64,000 bases of DNA. Source: Pseudolysobacter antarcticus. Lineage in GTDB: Bacteria > Pseudomonadota > Gammaproteobacteria > Xanthomonadales > Rhodanobacteraceae. Of the stretch, positions 37,915-45,321 are shown in pieces. The stretch lies in assembly GCF_004168365.1 (NCBI RefSeq), contig NZ_CP035704.1:992001-1056000 (forward strand), given 5' to 3'. The notes beneath the pieces were generated by a model, which made no database searches, was not told the DNA's origin, and was given only the letters and a program-made list of their open reading frames with translations. A program made the translations under genes and the position numbers. Numbering within the stretch: position 1 is the stretch's first letter; every line of letters begins with the position of its first letter.

Positions 37915-39393
37915 GTGGATACCAGTCGCGTGCGTGATTTTGTTGCCGATCTGTGGGATAGCCAGATCGTTCCGGAGTTGGTCGAGTACATCAAGATTCC
38001 AAACAAGTCGCCGATGTTCGACGCGCAATGGGTCGAGCACGGCTTCATGGAGCAGGCTGCTACACAGCTGGCGACGTGGGCAAAAAAGCAGCCGATCAAG
38101 GACATGCAACTTGAAATTGTGCGGCTGCCCGGCCGCACGCCGCTGATCTTCATGGATATCCCCGGCACCGGCGATGATTGCGTATTGCTGTACGGTCATC
38201 TCGACAAACAACCGGAAATGACCGGCTGGGCCGAACATCTCGGGCCGTGGCAGCCGGTGATCGAAGGCGACAAATTGTTTGGTCGTGGTGGCGCGGACGA
38301 CGGTTACGCCATCTTCGGGTCGCTCGCCGCGATCGCCGCTCTGCAGGCGCAAGGCGTGGCACATTCGCGCTGCGTCGTGTTGATCGAGGCGTGCGAAGAA
38401 TCTGGCAGTTACGATTTGCCGTTTTACGTCGACCATCTGGCCGCGCGCATTGGCAAACCATCGCTGGTGGTGTGTCTGGACTCGGGCTGCGGCAACTACG
38501 ATCAGCTCTGGCTCACGACCAGCCTGCGCGGCATGACCGGCGGCAATCTGCGCGTCGAAGTGCTGACCGAGGGCGTGCATTCGGGCGATGCTTCGGGCGT
38601 GGTCGCATCGAGCTTTCGCATCCTGCGGCAACTGCTGTCGCGACTGGAGGACGAGAACACTGGCAAGATTCGCCTCGACGATTTTTACGTTGAGATTCCG
38701 CCGCAACGGATCGAACAGGCGCGGCGTTCCGGTGAGGTGCTCGGCGATGCGGTATTCGCGAAATTCCCGTTCGTCGATGGCATGCAGCCGATGTCGAACG
38801 ATCTCGCCGAACTCGTGTTGAATCGCACGTGGCGTCCGGCGCTGTCGGTGACCGGCCTTGATGGCATGCCGCCGTTGTCGAGCGCGGGCAATGTGTTGCG
38901 TCCGTTCACGGCGGTGAAGCTCAGCCTGCGTTTGCCGCCGACCTTGGATGGCGTCCCGGCCGGCGAGCGCTTGAAAGCGCTGCTCGAAAAAGATCCGCCC
39001 TACGGCTGCCACGTCAGTTTCGATCTGGAAAAAGCGGCGACCGGCTGGAATGCACCAGCGCTTTCGCCGTGGCTCGAAGCCGCGGTCGATGCGGCGTCGC
39101 GTGAATTTTACGGAGCACCCGCGGCCTACATGGGCGAGGGCGGATCGATTCCGTTCATGGGCATGCTCGGCGAGAAATTTCCGGGCGCGCAGTTCCTCAT
39201 CACCGGCGTGCTTGGACCACATTCCAACGCGCATGGGCCGAACGAATTTCTGCATATCCCGACCGGCAAACGCGTATCGATGTGCGTGGCCAAGGTGATC
39301 GCCGAGCATCACGTCGCAAGCCAGCAAGGGCTGACGCAAGGTGCTGCAGTGGCGCCAGGACATGGCAATCATGGCGATCACGGTTGCTGTTGA
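37915..39393 (+). CDS. M20 family metallopeptidase with a His/Cys-rich C-terminal tail
   Basis: A 492-residue dinuclear zinc carboxypeptidase/dipeptidase of the M20 clan. The first metal His and Asp are in LYGHLDKQPEMTGW (about residue 100), the second Asp in FGRGGADDGYA (about 125), the catalytic Glu pair in VLIEACEESGSYD (about 160), and a later His in GPHSNAHGPNEF (about 440). A dimerisation domain lies in between. The start is a GTG at 37915, 5 bases after GAGG; a GTG at 37909 is an alternative. The protein ends in the metal-binding-like tail GHGNHGDHGCC. Confidence 0.88.
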   Translation: MDTSRVRDFVADLWDSQIVPELVEYIKIPNKSPMFDAQWVEHGFMEQAATQLATWAKKQPIKDMQLEIVRLPGRTPLIFMDIPGTGDDCVLLYGHLDKQPEMTGWAEHLGPWQPVIEGDKLFGRGGADDGYAIFGSLAAIAALQAQGVAHSRCVVLIEACEESGSYDLPFYVDHLAARIGKPSLVVCLDSGCGNYDQLWLTTSLRGMTGGNLRVEVLTEGVHSGDASGVVASSFRILRQLLSRLEDENTGKIRLDDFYVEIPPQRIEQARRSGEVLGDAVFAKFPFVDGMQPMSNDLAELVLNRTWRPALSVTGLDGMPPLSSAGNVLRPFTAVKLSLRLPPTLDGVPAGERLKALLEKDPPYGCHVSFDLEKAATGWNAPALSPWLEAAVDAASREFYGAPAAYMGEGGSIPFMGMLGEKFPGAQFLITGVLGPHSNAHGPNEFLHIPTGKRVSMCVAKVIAEHHVASQQGLTQGAAVAPGHGNHGDHGCC

Positions 39394-39428
39394 GCGGGGT
39401 TTGATGTCGCGCGTGCGATAATGCCGCC

Positions 39429-40331
39429 ATGAAATGGATCGTGCTCGGATTGTTTATTGCCTCGGTGTTGTACATCCACCTGCGCGGGCGCGTGCGCCAC
39501 AGGTTTTGGCGGCAGATGTCTGATCATTCCAGTTTCATGGCGCCGATCAACGTGTTCATGTACGCGTTGTCGAAAGTGCCGACCACGCCGTATGTGAGCA
39601 CCGATCCGTTTCCGGAATTGCAGGTGCTGCAACAGAACTGGCAGATGATTCGCGACGAAGCGATCAACCTGCGCGAAGCCGGGCGAATTCGCGCGGCGGA
39701 GCAATTCAACGACGCCGGTTTCAACTCGTTCTTCAAGTTTGGCTGGAAGCGTTTTTACCTGAAATGGTACGACGACAGTCATCCCTCGGCGTTGGCTCAT
39801 TGTCCGCGCACAACGGCGCTATTGCGCACGATTCCCACAGTTAAGGCCGCGATGTTCGCCGAGTTGCCGCCGGGCGGGCGCCTGACCAAACATCGTGATC
39901 CGTATGCCGGTTCCCTGCGCTTTCATCTGGGCTTGCTCACGCCGAACGACGAGCGCTGTTTCATCAACGTCGACGGCGAGCCGTACCACTGGCGCGACGG
40001 CGAAGGCGTGATGTTTGATGAAACCTATATTCACTTCGCCGAAAACCGCACCGAGCACGATCGCATCATCCTGTTCTGCGATGTCGAGCGGCCGATGAAA
40101 TATCGCTGGGCGCAGGTCGTGAATCAGTTCATCGCACGGCATCTACTTGCCTCTGCCACATCGCCGAACATGGATGGCGATCAGACTGGCGGTTTCAACA
40201 AGGCGTTCAAGTATTTGTACTCTGTGCGCCTGGTCGGCAAAAGGCTCAAGGAGCGCAACGTCTACGCCTACTACGCAGTGAAGTGGTCGTTGTTCGGTGG
40301 CATCGCAGTGGGATTGTTTCTGCTGATCTGA
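39429..40331 (+). CDS. lpxO: LpxO-like lipid A hydroxylase / aspartyl-asparaginyl beta-hydroxylase family
   Basis: A 300-residue Fe(II)/2-oxoglutarate dioxygenase with an N-terminal membrane helix (WIVLGLFIASVLYIHL). The iron ligands are His155 and Asp157 in TKHRDPYAGSLRFHLGL and His202 in DETYIHFAENRTEHDRIIL, with the 2OG-binding Arg near residue 212. It ends with a second hydrophobic segment (GGIAVGLFLLI). Length and layout match LpxO, which adds a 2-hydroxyl to the lipid A secondary acyl chain. The specific substrate is inferred from the family. Confidence 0.82.
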   Translation: MKWIVLGLFIASVLYIHLRGRVRHRFWRQMSDHSSFMAPINVFMYALSKVPTTPYVSTDPFPELQVLQQNWQMIRDEAINLREAGRIRAAEQFNDAGFNSFFKFGWKRFYLKWYDDSHPSALAHCPRTTALLRTIPTVKAAMFAELPPGGRLTKHRDPYAGSLRFHLGLLTPNDERCFINVDGEPYHWRDGEGVMFDETYIHFAENRTEHDRIILFCDVERPMKYRWAQVVNQFIARHLLASATSPNMDGDQTGGFNKAFKYLYSVRLVGKRLKERNVYAYYAVKWSLFGGIAVGLFLLI

Positions 40332-40383
40332 TCGGTCGATCGCGATCAATGCAGGTGTGCGGATTTTGCGTCGCATAAGCCAC

Positions 40384-40413
40384 AAAAAAGCCGGCTAGGC
40401 GCCGGCTTTTTTT
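40384..40413. terminator. Bidirectional Rho-independent terminator
   Basis: Perfect stem GCCGGC / GCCGGC with loop TAGGC, extended by six A and seven T. It lies between lpxO and the converging gene at 40491. Confidence 0.92.
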
Positions 40414-40490
40414 GATCAAATTGCTTTAGCTACGAGCGCGTCATTCGACCGAGGCGTTGGTTCAGCGCCACTACCCATCGTCGAGATGGA

Positions 40491-40949
40491 TCAGGCAACC
40501 GCACGATCATTCTGTTCGCCGGCCATCCAGCGATCCGAGGCCTTGACTGCAGGCATGCTTTCCTTGAGGACACGCAAGGTGCGCATGAGCTGGCGATGCA
40601 ACGTTTGCGTCGCGCCGGAGGCTGAATCCTTGGTCTCGAAGAACGTTACGGTGAGCCAGAGCGCAATGCCGCGCAGCTTGACGTGACGATTATCCGATTT
40701 GACGCGGCTGAAACCGATCTCGGAACCTTTGCCCGCAGTGTCACTGCCTGGTTGTTCCGGAACGGCGAGATACAAATGTGGTGACTCCGCGGCGAGCGCG
40801 AATTCCTTGGCCACGAGCGCCGACAATTCGCGTCGTGTAACCACCGGAAGGGTGTCGATATTGCGTTGGATTTCACGAAACTGGCGGTTCAATTGCAGCG
40901 TGCGGCTCATCGAACGGCTCAAAGCGACTAATCGAGTGACAATCTGCAT
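40491..40949 (-). CDS. Hypothetical protein of 152 residues
   Basis: A soluble protein that I do not recognise. It has no signal peptide or membrane helix. The N-terminal 55 residues look helical (LVALSRSMSRTLQLNRQFRE), a middle part has beta character (LRGIALWLTVTFFETKD), and the C-terminus is helical and basic (TLHRQLMRTLRVLKESM). AGAAGAAG-type sequence just before the ATG gives a plausible ribosome site. It is flanked upstream by a direct repeat (41041-41068) that may be a control site. Codon use resembles its neighbours. Confidence 0.6.
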   Translation of the reverse strand: MQIVTRLVALSRSMSRTLQLNRQFREIQRNIDTLPVVTRRELSALVAKEFALAAESPHLYLAVPEQPGSDTAGKGSEIGFSRVKSDNRHVKLRGIALWLTVTFFETKDSASGATQTLHRQLMRTLRVLKESMPAVKASDRWMAGEQNDRAVA

Positions 40950-41040
40950 GATCTTCTTCTGTCGTGATGGGTTGCACAGAAAGTAGACCTAACGCCCTGT
41001 TCGCTAGTCTTCTTCGTTACGGCTCGTAACTTACACTTTA

Positions 41041-41068
41041 CGTCACAAGTTGACAAGAGGCGTCACAA
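41041..41068. repeat. Direct repeat CGTCACAA with 20-base period
   Basis: Two exact copies of CGTCACAA at 41041-41048 and 41061-41068, two helical turns apart, in the intergenic region upstream of the minus-strand gene at 40949. TTGACA lies between the copies. On the minus strand the unit reads TTGTGACG. It could be a tandem operator; the factor is unknown. Confidence 0.45.
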
Positions 41069-41242
41069 ACTTACCCATGGTTCCAGAAATTGCACGCGTC
41101 TTTTTGCGCCAACAGCATCACGAAATTTGTTCCGTGAGACCGGCTGACAATTCGTAACTTCCGGCGCTAGCGGGTATTTCTCACACGTCCAGCGCTGGAT
41201 TTTGCGTGGCTGACAGCCACCTAAGCCGCCAGACAGGCACGT

Positions 41243-41779
41243 CTACCAGATCAAATCGTCAGGTACCGGGAAATCCTTGTACGGATCGTCTTCGCTGGTC
41301 GCCGCCGCTACCTGAGCGTGATCGAGCACGATCATCGTCGCATCGCGCTCGCGGATTTTTTCCGCGGCACTTCGCGGCACGATTTCGTAACCGTCGCCAT
41401 GCCGCACGATCAGCAAACGGCCGCTGGCGAGCTGCGCGCGCTGTCCGCTATCGACCAGCACGTTGCGGATCTTGTGATGGTCGCTGAACGCATAGGCGAT
41501 TTCGCCGCCGCGCGGCAATTTGTGGGCATCGACAATCTGGCGAATTTGCGCGCGCATCTCGTGCTCATGTGCCTGCGCTTTTTGTTGTGCCGCGAGTGCG
41601 CGATCGCGTTCGGCGCGTTCGGCTAGCGCGTGCTGCGCATCGACTTGCGCGGCGCTGGGTGCGGCCTGACCTTTCGGCTGGCGTTTTTGCGCGAGCATTT
41701 GTTCGTGCGCCACGGCTTTGGCTTTGTTCTTGTCGATCAGGCCGGCTTTCACTAGTTGTTGTTGCAGAAGATTGCGCAT
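41243..41779 (-). CDS. DUF2058 domain-containing protein
   Basis: A 178-residue cytosolic protein matching the DUF2058 (YaiL) family: N-terminal LLQQQLVKAGLIDKNKAKAV, a central charged Ala/Gln-rich coiled coil, and the C-terminal block AYAFSDHHKIRNVLVDSGQR with GRLLIVRHGDGYEIVPRSAA. It has been linked to nucleoprotein or polysome association in E. coli, but no function is established. The start is an ATG at 41779. A gap of 63 bases separates it from the RNase T2 gene upstream in the same direction. Confidence 0.88.
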   Translation of the reverse strand: MRNLLQQQLVKAGLIDKNKAKAVAHEQMLAQKRQPKGQAAPSAAQVDAQHALAERAERDRALAAQQKAQAHEHEMRAQIRQIVDAHKLPRGGEIAYAFSDHHKIRNVLVDSGQRAQLASGRLLIVRHGDGYEIVPRSAAEKIRERDATMIVLDHAQVAAATSEDDPYKDFPVPDDLIW

Positions 41780-41842
41780 GAAAAACTCTTGTCGTGTAGT
41801 TCGCCAACACGTGGCGTATGGCGTTCGGGATTGTGTTGCGGT

Positions 41843-42547
41843 CTAGTTTGTGCGCGTACCGCCGCGCGCCAACGGAATGCGCAATGCGCCGGACGGACAT
41901 TGCGTTGTCACGCCCTTGCCGCAGGTCTGCAGGTGCAGATCCTTGTCCATGCAGATACGCACTTCGGACAATTCGTTACGACTGCAGGTGACCGCGAGCA
42001 TGCTGTCATCCATACCGGGATTGGCCGCGATAAACGCCTGTGCGACATCCTTGGCACTCAGTTGTGCAGCGCTTTGCGGAGCCGCGAAAGCGCCCGGAAT
42101 TTTTACGCTGGCGAAAGCGCGATCTGCCAATGCGAAATATTCCGTGGGACTCATGCCCGTGCACGCGCCATGCGTTTCCCATTCGTGTTGCACCAGATGA
42201 CGGCTGGGCATGAACGCGAGTGTGTGCAGGATCGTCGCATCGTCCGGCTGCTGATTCGCCGCGCAATGTTGCGGACCGTAGCCGCGCAGATATTGCGGCC
42301 AGACGCCATGCAAGACGAAACCGAATCCACGTCCGCCGCACTGTTCTTTTTCATCGCGATGCGTTTCGCAAAAGCTCGGCGACCACGACAGCGAGACGAG
42401 GTAATAATCGAATTCGCCGATGCTGGCGTTCTCATGAGTACGCGAATGGCTGCGCGCAGCGGCCGCCGATATCACGAGGGTGGTCGCTGCCAGAAAAACC
42501 AACAGCAACAGCGCGCGCAAATTCGCAATCTTGGTCGATACCATCAT
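41843..42547 (-). CDS. Ribonuclease T2 family protein
   Basis: A 234-residue exported acid ribonuclease. The signal peptide covers residues 1-31 (ALLLLVFLAATTLVISAAAA). CAS1 is FVLHGVWPQYL (His80) and CAS2 is HLVQHEWETHGACT (His121, Glu122, His126). The usual Lys of CAS2 (HEW-x-K-H) is Thr here (HEWETHG), which could affect transition-state stabilisation. Cys60, Cys70, Cys95 and Cys129 are placed for disulfides. Bacterial RNase T2 enzymes are periplasmic or secreted and degrade RNA non-specifically to 2-prime,3-prime-cyclic phosphates. Confidence 0.9.
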   Translation of the reverse strand: MMVSTKIANLRALLLLVFLAATTLVISAAAARSHSRTHENASIGEFDYYLVSLSWSPSFCETHRDEKEQCGGRGFGFVLHGVWPQYLRGYGPQHCAANQQPDDATILHTLAFMPSRHLVQHEWETHGACTGMSPTEYFALADRAFASVKIPGAFAAPQSAAQLSAKDVAQAFIAANPGMDDSMLAVTCSRNELSEVRICMDKDLHLQTCGKGVTTQCPSGALRIPLARGGTRTN

Positions 42548-42826
42548 GTTCTCCAGAGTCGTGCGGCGGGCAGTTGCAGCAGTGCAGATGCCAATATGTA
42601 GCCCGCATTATGCTATGAAACCGCGGCTGACAATTGTCTACGCATCGCTCGAAATACAGCGACAACGGCAACGGCAACGTTCGATTTTCATTCATATGCA
42701 ATCCTTGCGGACGTGACGGTCCACGTCTCACCACCTCATATTGCTGCAGTGTTACGCTGATGCCATTAAGCAAACCCGTTGCCACGCGTCGGCAAAGGTC
42801 TGCCGCGCGAGGGCAATAACACAATC

Positions 42827-44581
42827 ATGCATTCCATCGACTTCATCCACGATCTCGCGGTCATCATGCTGATCGCCGGTGTGGTCACGGTACTGTTCCA
42901 TCGGCTTAAGCAGCCGGTCGTGCTGGGTTATATCGTAGCCGGGGTGATCATCGGTCCACACACGCCGCCGTCGCCGCTGATCACCGATCAGCACACCATC
43001 GATATTCTCGCCGAGCTTGGCGTTATTTTTCTGATGTTTTCGCTCGGGTTGGAATTCAGTCTGCGCAAATTGCGCGCCGTCGGCGCGACCGTCGCCGTGG
43101 CTGGATTGGCCGAAATCGTCTTGATGATCTGGATAGGCTTCGAGATCGGCCGGCACTTCGGCTGGAAGACCATGGATGCGTTGTTCCTCGGCGCGATGAT
43201 GGCCATTTCCTCGACCACGATCATCGTGCGCGCACTCGACGAGCTCGGTCTCAAGCGTGAAGGTTTTGCGCAGATCATCTTCGGCATTCTGGTGGTCGAG
43301 GATATCCTAGCGATCTGCATGATGGTGCTGTTGACCGGACTCGCCGTGAGCGGCAATGTCTCGCCGCAGGAAGTCGCGCTTACGTTCGGCAAGCTCACCA
43401 TTTTCCTCGTGGTATCACTAGTGGTCGGTTTGCTCGTCGTGCCGCGCCTGCTCGACTACGTCGCGCGCGTGAAAAGCAACGAGATGCTGCTGATCAGCGT
43501 GCTCGGCATTTGCTTCGGGTTTTGCCTGCTGGTGATCCGTTTGGGTTACAGCGTGGCGATGGGCGCGTTTGTGATCGGCGCGGTGATGGCCGAGGCGCGC
43601 GCGCTGCGCAATATCGAGCGCCTGATCGAACCGGTGCGCGACATGTTCAGTGCGATCTTTTTCGTGACGATCGGGCTGATGCTCGATCCGCGTGTACTTG
43701 GAGATTACCTCGGCCCGATCGTGGTAGTCAGCATCGCCGTGATCGTTGGCAAGATCGTCGCCGTGAGTGTCGGCAGTTTTATCGCCGGACAGGAAGGACG
43801 TACCTCGATGCGCATCGGCATGGGCATGGCGCAGATCGGCGAGTTCTCGTTCATCATCGCTACGCTTGGCATCAGCCTGAGCGTCACCAGCGATTTTCTG
43901 TACCCGGTGGCGGTCGCGGTTTCGGTGATTACCACGGTGCTGACGCCGCTGCTGATTCGTTCCGCTGATCCGCTCACAAAAGTATTGGCGCGCGCGATGC
44001 CGCGACGCTTGTCACGCGTGTTCGGATTTTACACGGGTTGGTTGCAAAGCCTGCGTCTGGAAGGCGATCAGGCGGTCATCGCGGGCATGGTGCGCAAGAT
44101 CTTGATGCAGGTTTTTATCAACTTCTGCATCGTCGTGGCGTTGTTTCTGGTCAGCGCGTATCTCGTGCGCGATGCGCGAATCTTTGCCGGATGGGTCAGT
44201 GATTCCGGTATCCAGAAAGCGCTCGGCTGGGGCGGCGCGTTGCTGCTGTCGATCCCGTTTTTGATCGCCGCATATCGCAAGCTCAAGGCGCTCAGCATGA
44301 TGCTCGCGGAGGTCGGCGTGCGGCGCAGTTTTGCCGGTCGCCATACCGATAATGTGCGACGAGTGGTGGCCGAGGTCATTCCAGTAATTTCGCTCGCGGT
44401 GATGCTGGTGCTGTTGTCGGCGTTGAGTTCGAGCATCCTGCCGCCGGCCGAAATGCTGTTACTGGTGCTGGTGGTCGGCGCGCTGGTGGTCATGTTGTTG
44501 TGGCGACAATTCATCAAGCTGCATTCGCGCTTGCAGATCGCGCTGATCGATACATTTCAGAAGCCGCCCGCCGAGCATTGA
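42827..44581 (+). CDS. CPA2 family monovalent cation:proton antiporter (KefB/RosB-like)
   Basis: A 584-residue polytopic membrane protein. It begins with the CPA2 antiporter half (helices 1-12, residues about 1-390), with the family motifs VVLGYIVAGVIIGPHTPP, FLMFSLGLEFSLRKL, and MGAFVIGAVMAEARALRNIE. The antiporter Asp-region motif is in VVEDILAICMMVLL, which carries Glu-Asp. Two or more extra helices follow (residues about 430-560), as in RosB-like members. No C-terminal TrkA-N/RCK domain is visible, unlike KefB/KefC. Exchanged ions (K+, Na+ or H+) are undetermined. Confidence 0.88.
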   Translation: MHSIDFIHDLAVIMLIAGVVTVLFHRLKQPVVLGYIVAGVIIGPHTPPSPLITDQHTIDILAELGVIFLMFSLGLEFSLRKLRAVGATVAVAGLAEIVLMIWIGFEIGRHFGWKTMDALFLGAMMAISSTTIIVRALDELGLKREGFAQIIFGILVVEDILAICMMVLLTGLAVSGNVSPQEVALTFGKLTIFLVVSLVVGLLVVPRLLDYVARVKSNEMLLISVLGICFGFCLLVIRLGYSVAMGAFVIGAVMAEARALRNIERLIEPVRDMFSAIFFVTIGLMLDPRVLGDYLGPIVVVSIAVIVGKIVAVSVGSFIAGQEGRTSMRIGMGMAQIGEFSFIIATLGISLSVTSDFLYPVAVAVSVITTVLTPLLIRSADPLTKVLARAMPRRLSRVFGFYTGWLQSLRLEGDQAVIAGMVRKILMQVFINFCIVVALFLVSAYLVRDARIFAGWVSDSGIQKALGWGGALLLSIPFLIAAYRKLKALSMMLAEVGVRRSFAGRHTDNVRRVVAEVIPVISLAVMLVLLSALSSSILPPAEMLLLVLVVGALVVMLLWRQFIKLHSRLQIALIDTFQKPPAEH

Positions 44582-44677
44582 TGCGCTGGAATCGACGTAC
44601 TTTGCGTGCGATCGAATGAGTTATCGCGGACTAAAATTTTTCAGCTGCAGATTTACACATAATTGTGCGTTTCTTGA

Positions 44678-44706
44678 TTGACCCTATACAAAAATTTACA
44701 TAGAGT
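44678..44706 (+). promoter_or_regulatory. Candidate sigma-70 promoter for the small secreted protein
   Basis: TTGACC (44678-44683), a 17-base spacer and TAGAGT (44701-44706). The spacer contains an A-rich tract. It lies about 75 bases upstream of the ATG at 44781. Confidence 0.5.
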
Positions 44707-44780
44707 GCCGTCATGGCTAGAAACTTGTAAGCCATCGCCCCAGGGGGAATGTGGCGCCCCAATATCGACCGGAGTTAATC

Positions 44781-45119
44781 ATGAAACGCGTTGCATTATG
44801 TCTTGCCTTATCGTTCGGTCTGCTGTCCAGTGCTTCCGCACTCGAGCTTGCCGTTTCGAACCAATCCAAATCTGCGATTCACCATCTTTATCTTAACCTC
44901 GCATCGTCCAGCGAATGGGGTCCTGATCAGCTCGGTGAAAAAAGCTCTGATGTCGTGCAACCAGGTGGCAAGTTCACCTTGAGCGGCATCAAGGCCGGCA
45001 CCTATGACGTCAAGATCGCGACCGCCGACGGCACTGAGTGCATGGTCGAAGGTGCTGACTTCAACGAAAGCAAAGAATGGCTTATCACCGAGAAAATGCT
45101 TGCAAAATGCGGTGAATAA
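44781..45119 (+). CDS. Small secreted protein, unknown family
   Basis: A 112-residue exported protein from an ATG with a CGGAG site. A signal peptide covers residues 1-20 (ALCLALSFGLLSSASA). The mature part is beta-rich, like an Ig-like or transthyretin-like sandwich: NQSKSAIHHLYLNLASSSEW, GGKFTLSGIKAGTYDVKIAT, EWLITEKMLAKCGE. Two cysteines (in GTECMV and at the end) may form a disulfide. No function is known. It has its own promoter candidate and terminator, so it is probably monocistronic. Confidence 0.68.
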   Translation: MKRVALCLALSFGLLSSASALELAVSNQSKSAIHHLYLNLASSSEWGPDQLGEKSSDVVQPGGKFTLSGIKAGTYDVKIATADGTECMVEGADFNESKEWLITEKMLAKCGE

Positions 45120-45158
45120 GAAGTTCTAGCTGCTGTTATTCGGTGGCTGCAAAACGAG

Positions 45159-45207
45159 CAGGCTGGCAAGAGGTCGAAAGACTTTCTGCCAGCCTGTTTC
45201 TTTTTGC
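45159..45207 (+). terminator. Rho-independent terminator
   Basis: Stem CAGGCTGGCA (45159-45168) / TGCCAGCCTG (45187-45196) with an 18-base loop, followed by TTTCTTTTTG. It ends the transcript of the small secreted protein. Confidence 0.82.
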
Positions 45208-45239
45208 GAAGAAAAAAGCGTCACGCTAAATTTTCATAG

Positions 45240-45281
45240 CCGATCTCGCGAAATTGGCACAGCATTTTTTCGCGAGATCGG
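45240..45281. repeat. Perfect 14-bp inverted repeat
   Basis: CCGATCTCGCGAAA (45240-45253) pairs perfectly with TTTCGCGAGATCGG (45268-45281) over a 14-base loop. There is no clean T-run on the plus side. It lies 40 bases beyond the stop of the EF-G-like gene (minus). It could be a terminator for that gene or a mobile-element remnant; neither is proven. Confidence 0.7.
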
Positions 45282-45321
45282 TACTTGCTGGCTTGCTTTC
45301 TGCTGACGCCGTTCGGAAGTT

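Noticed and set aside
37900-39381. 493-residue minus-strand ORF opposite the M20 peptidase
   Set aside because: Mirror of the peptidase reading frame; no motif, and the peptidase has all metal-site motifs.
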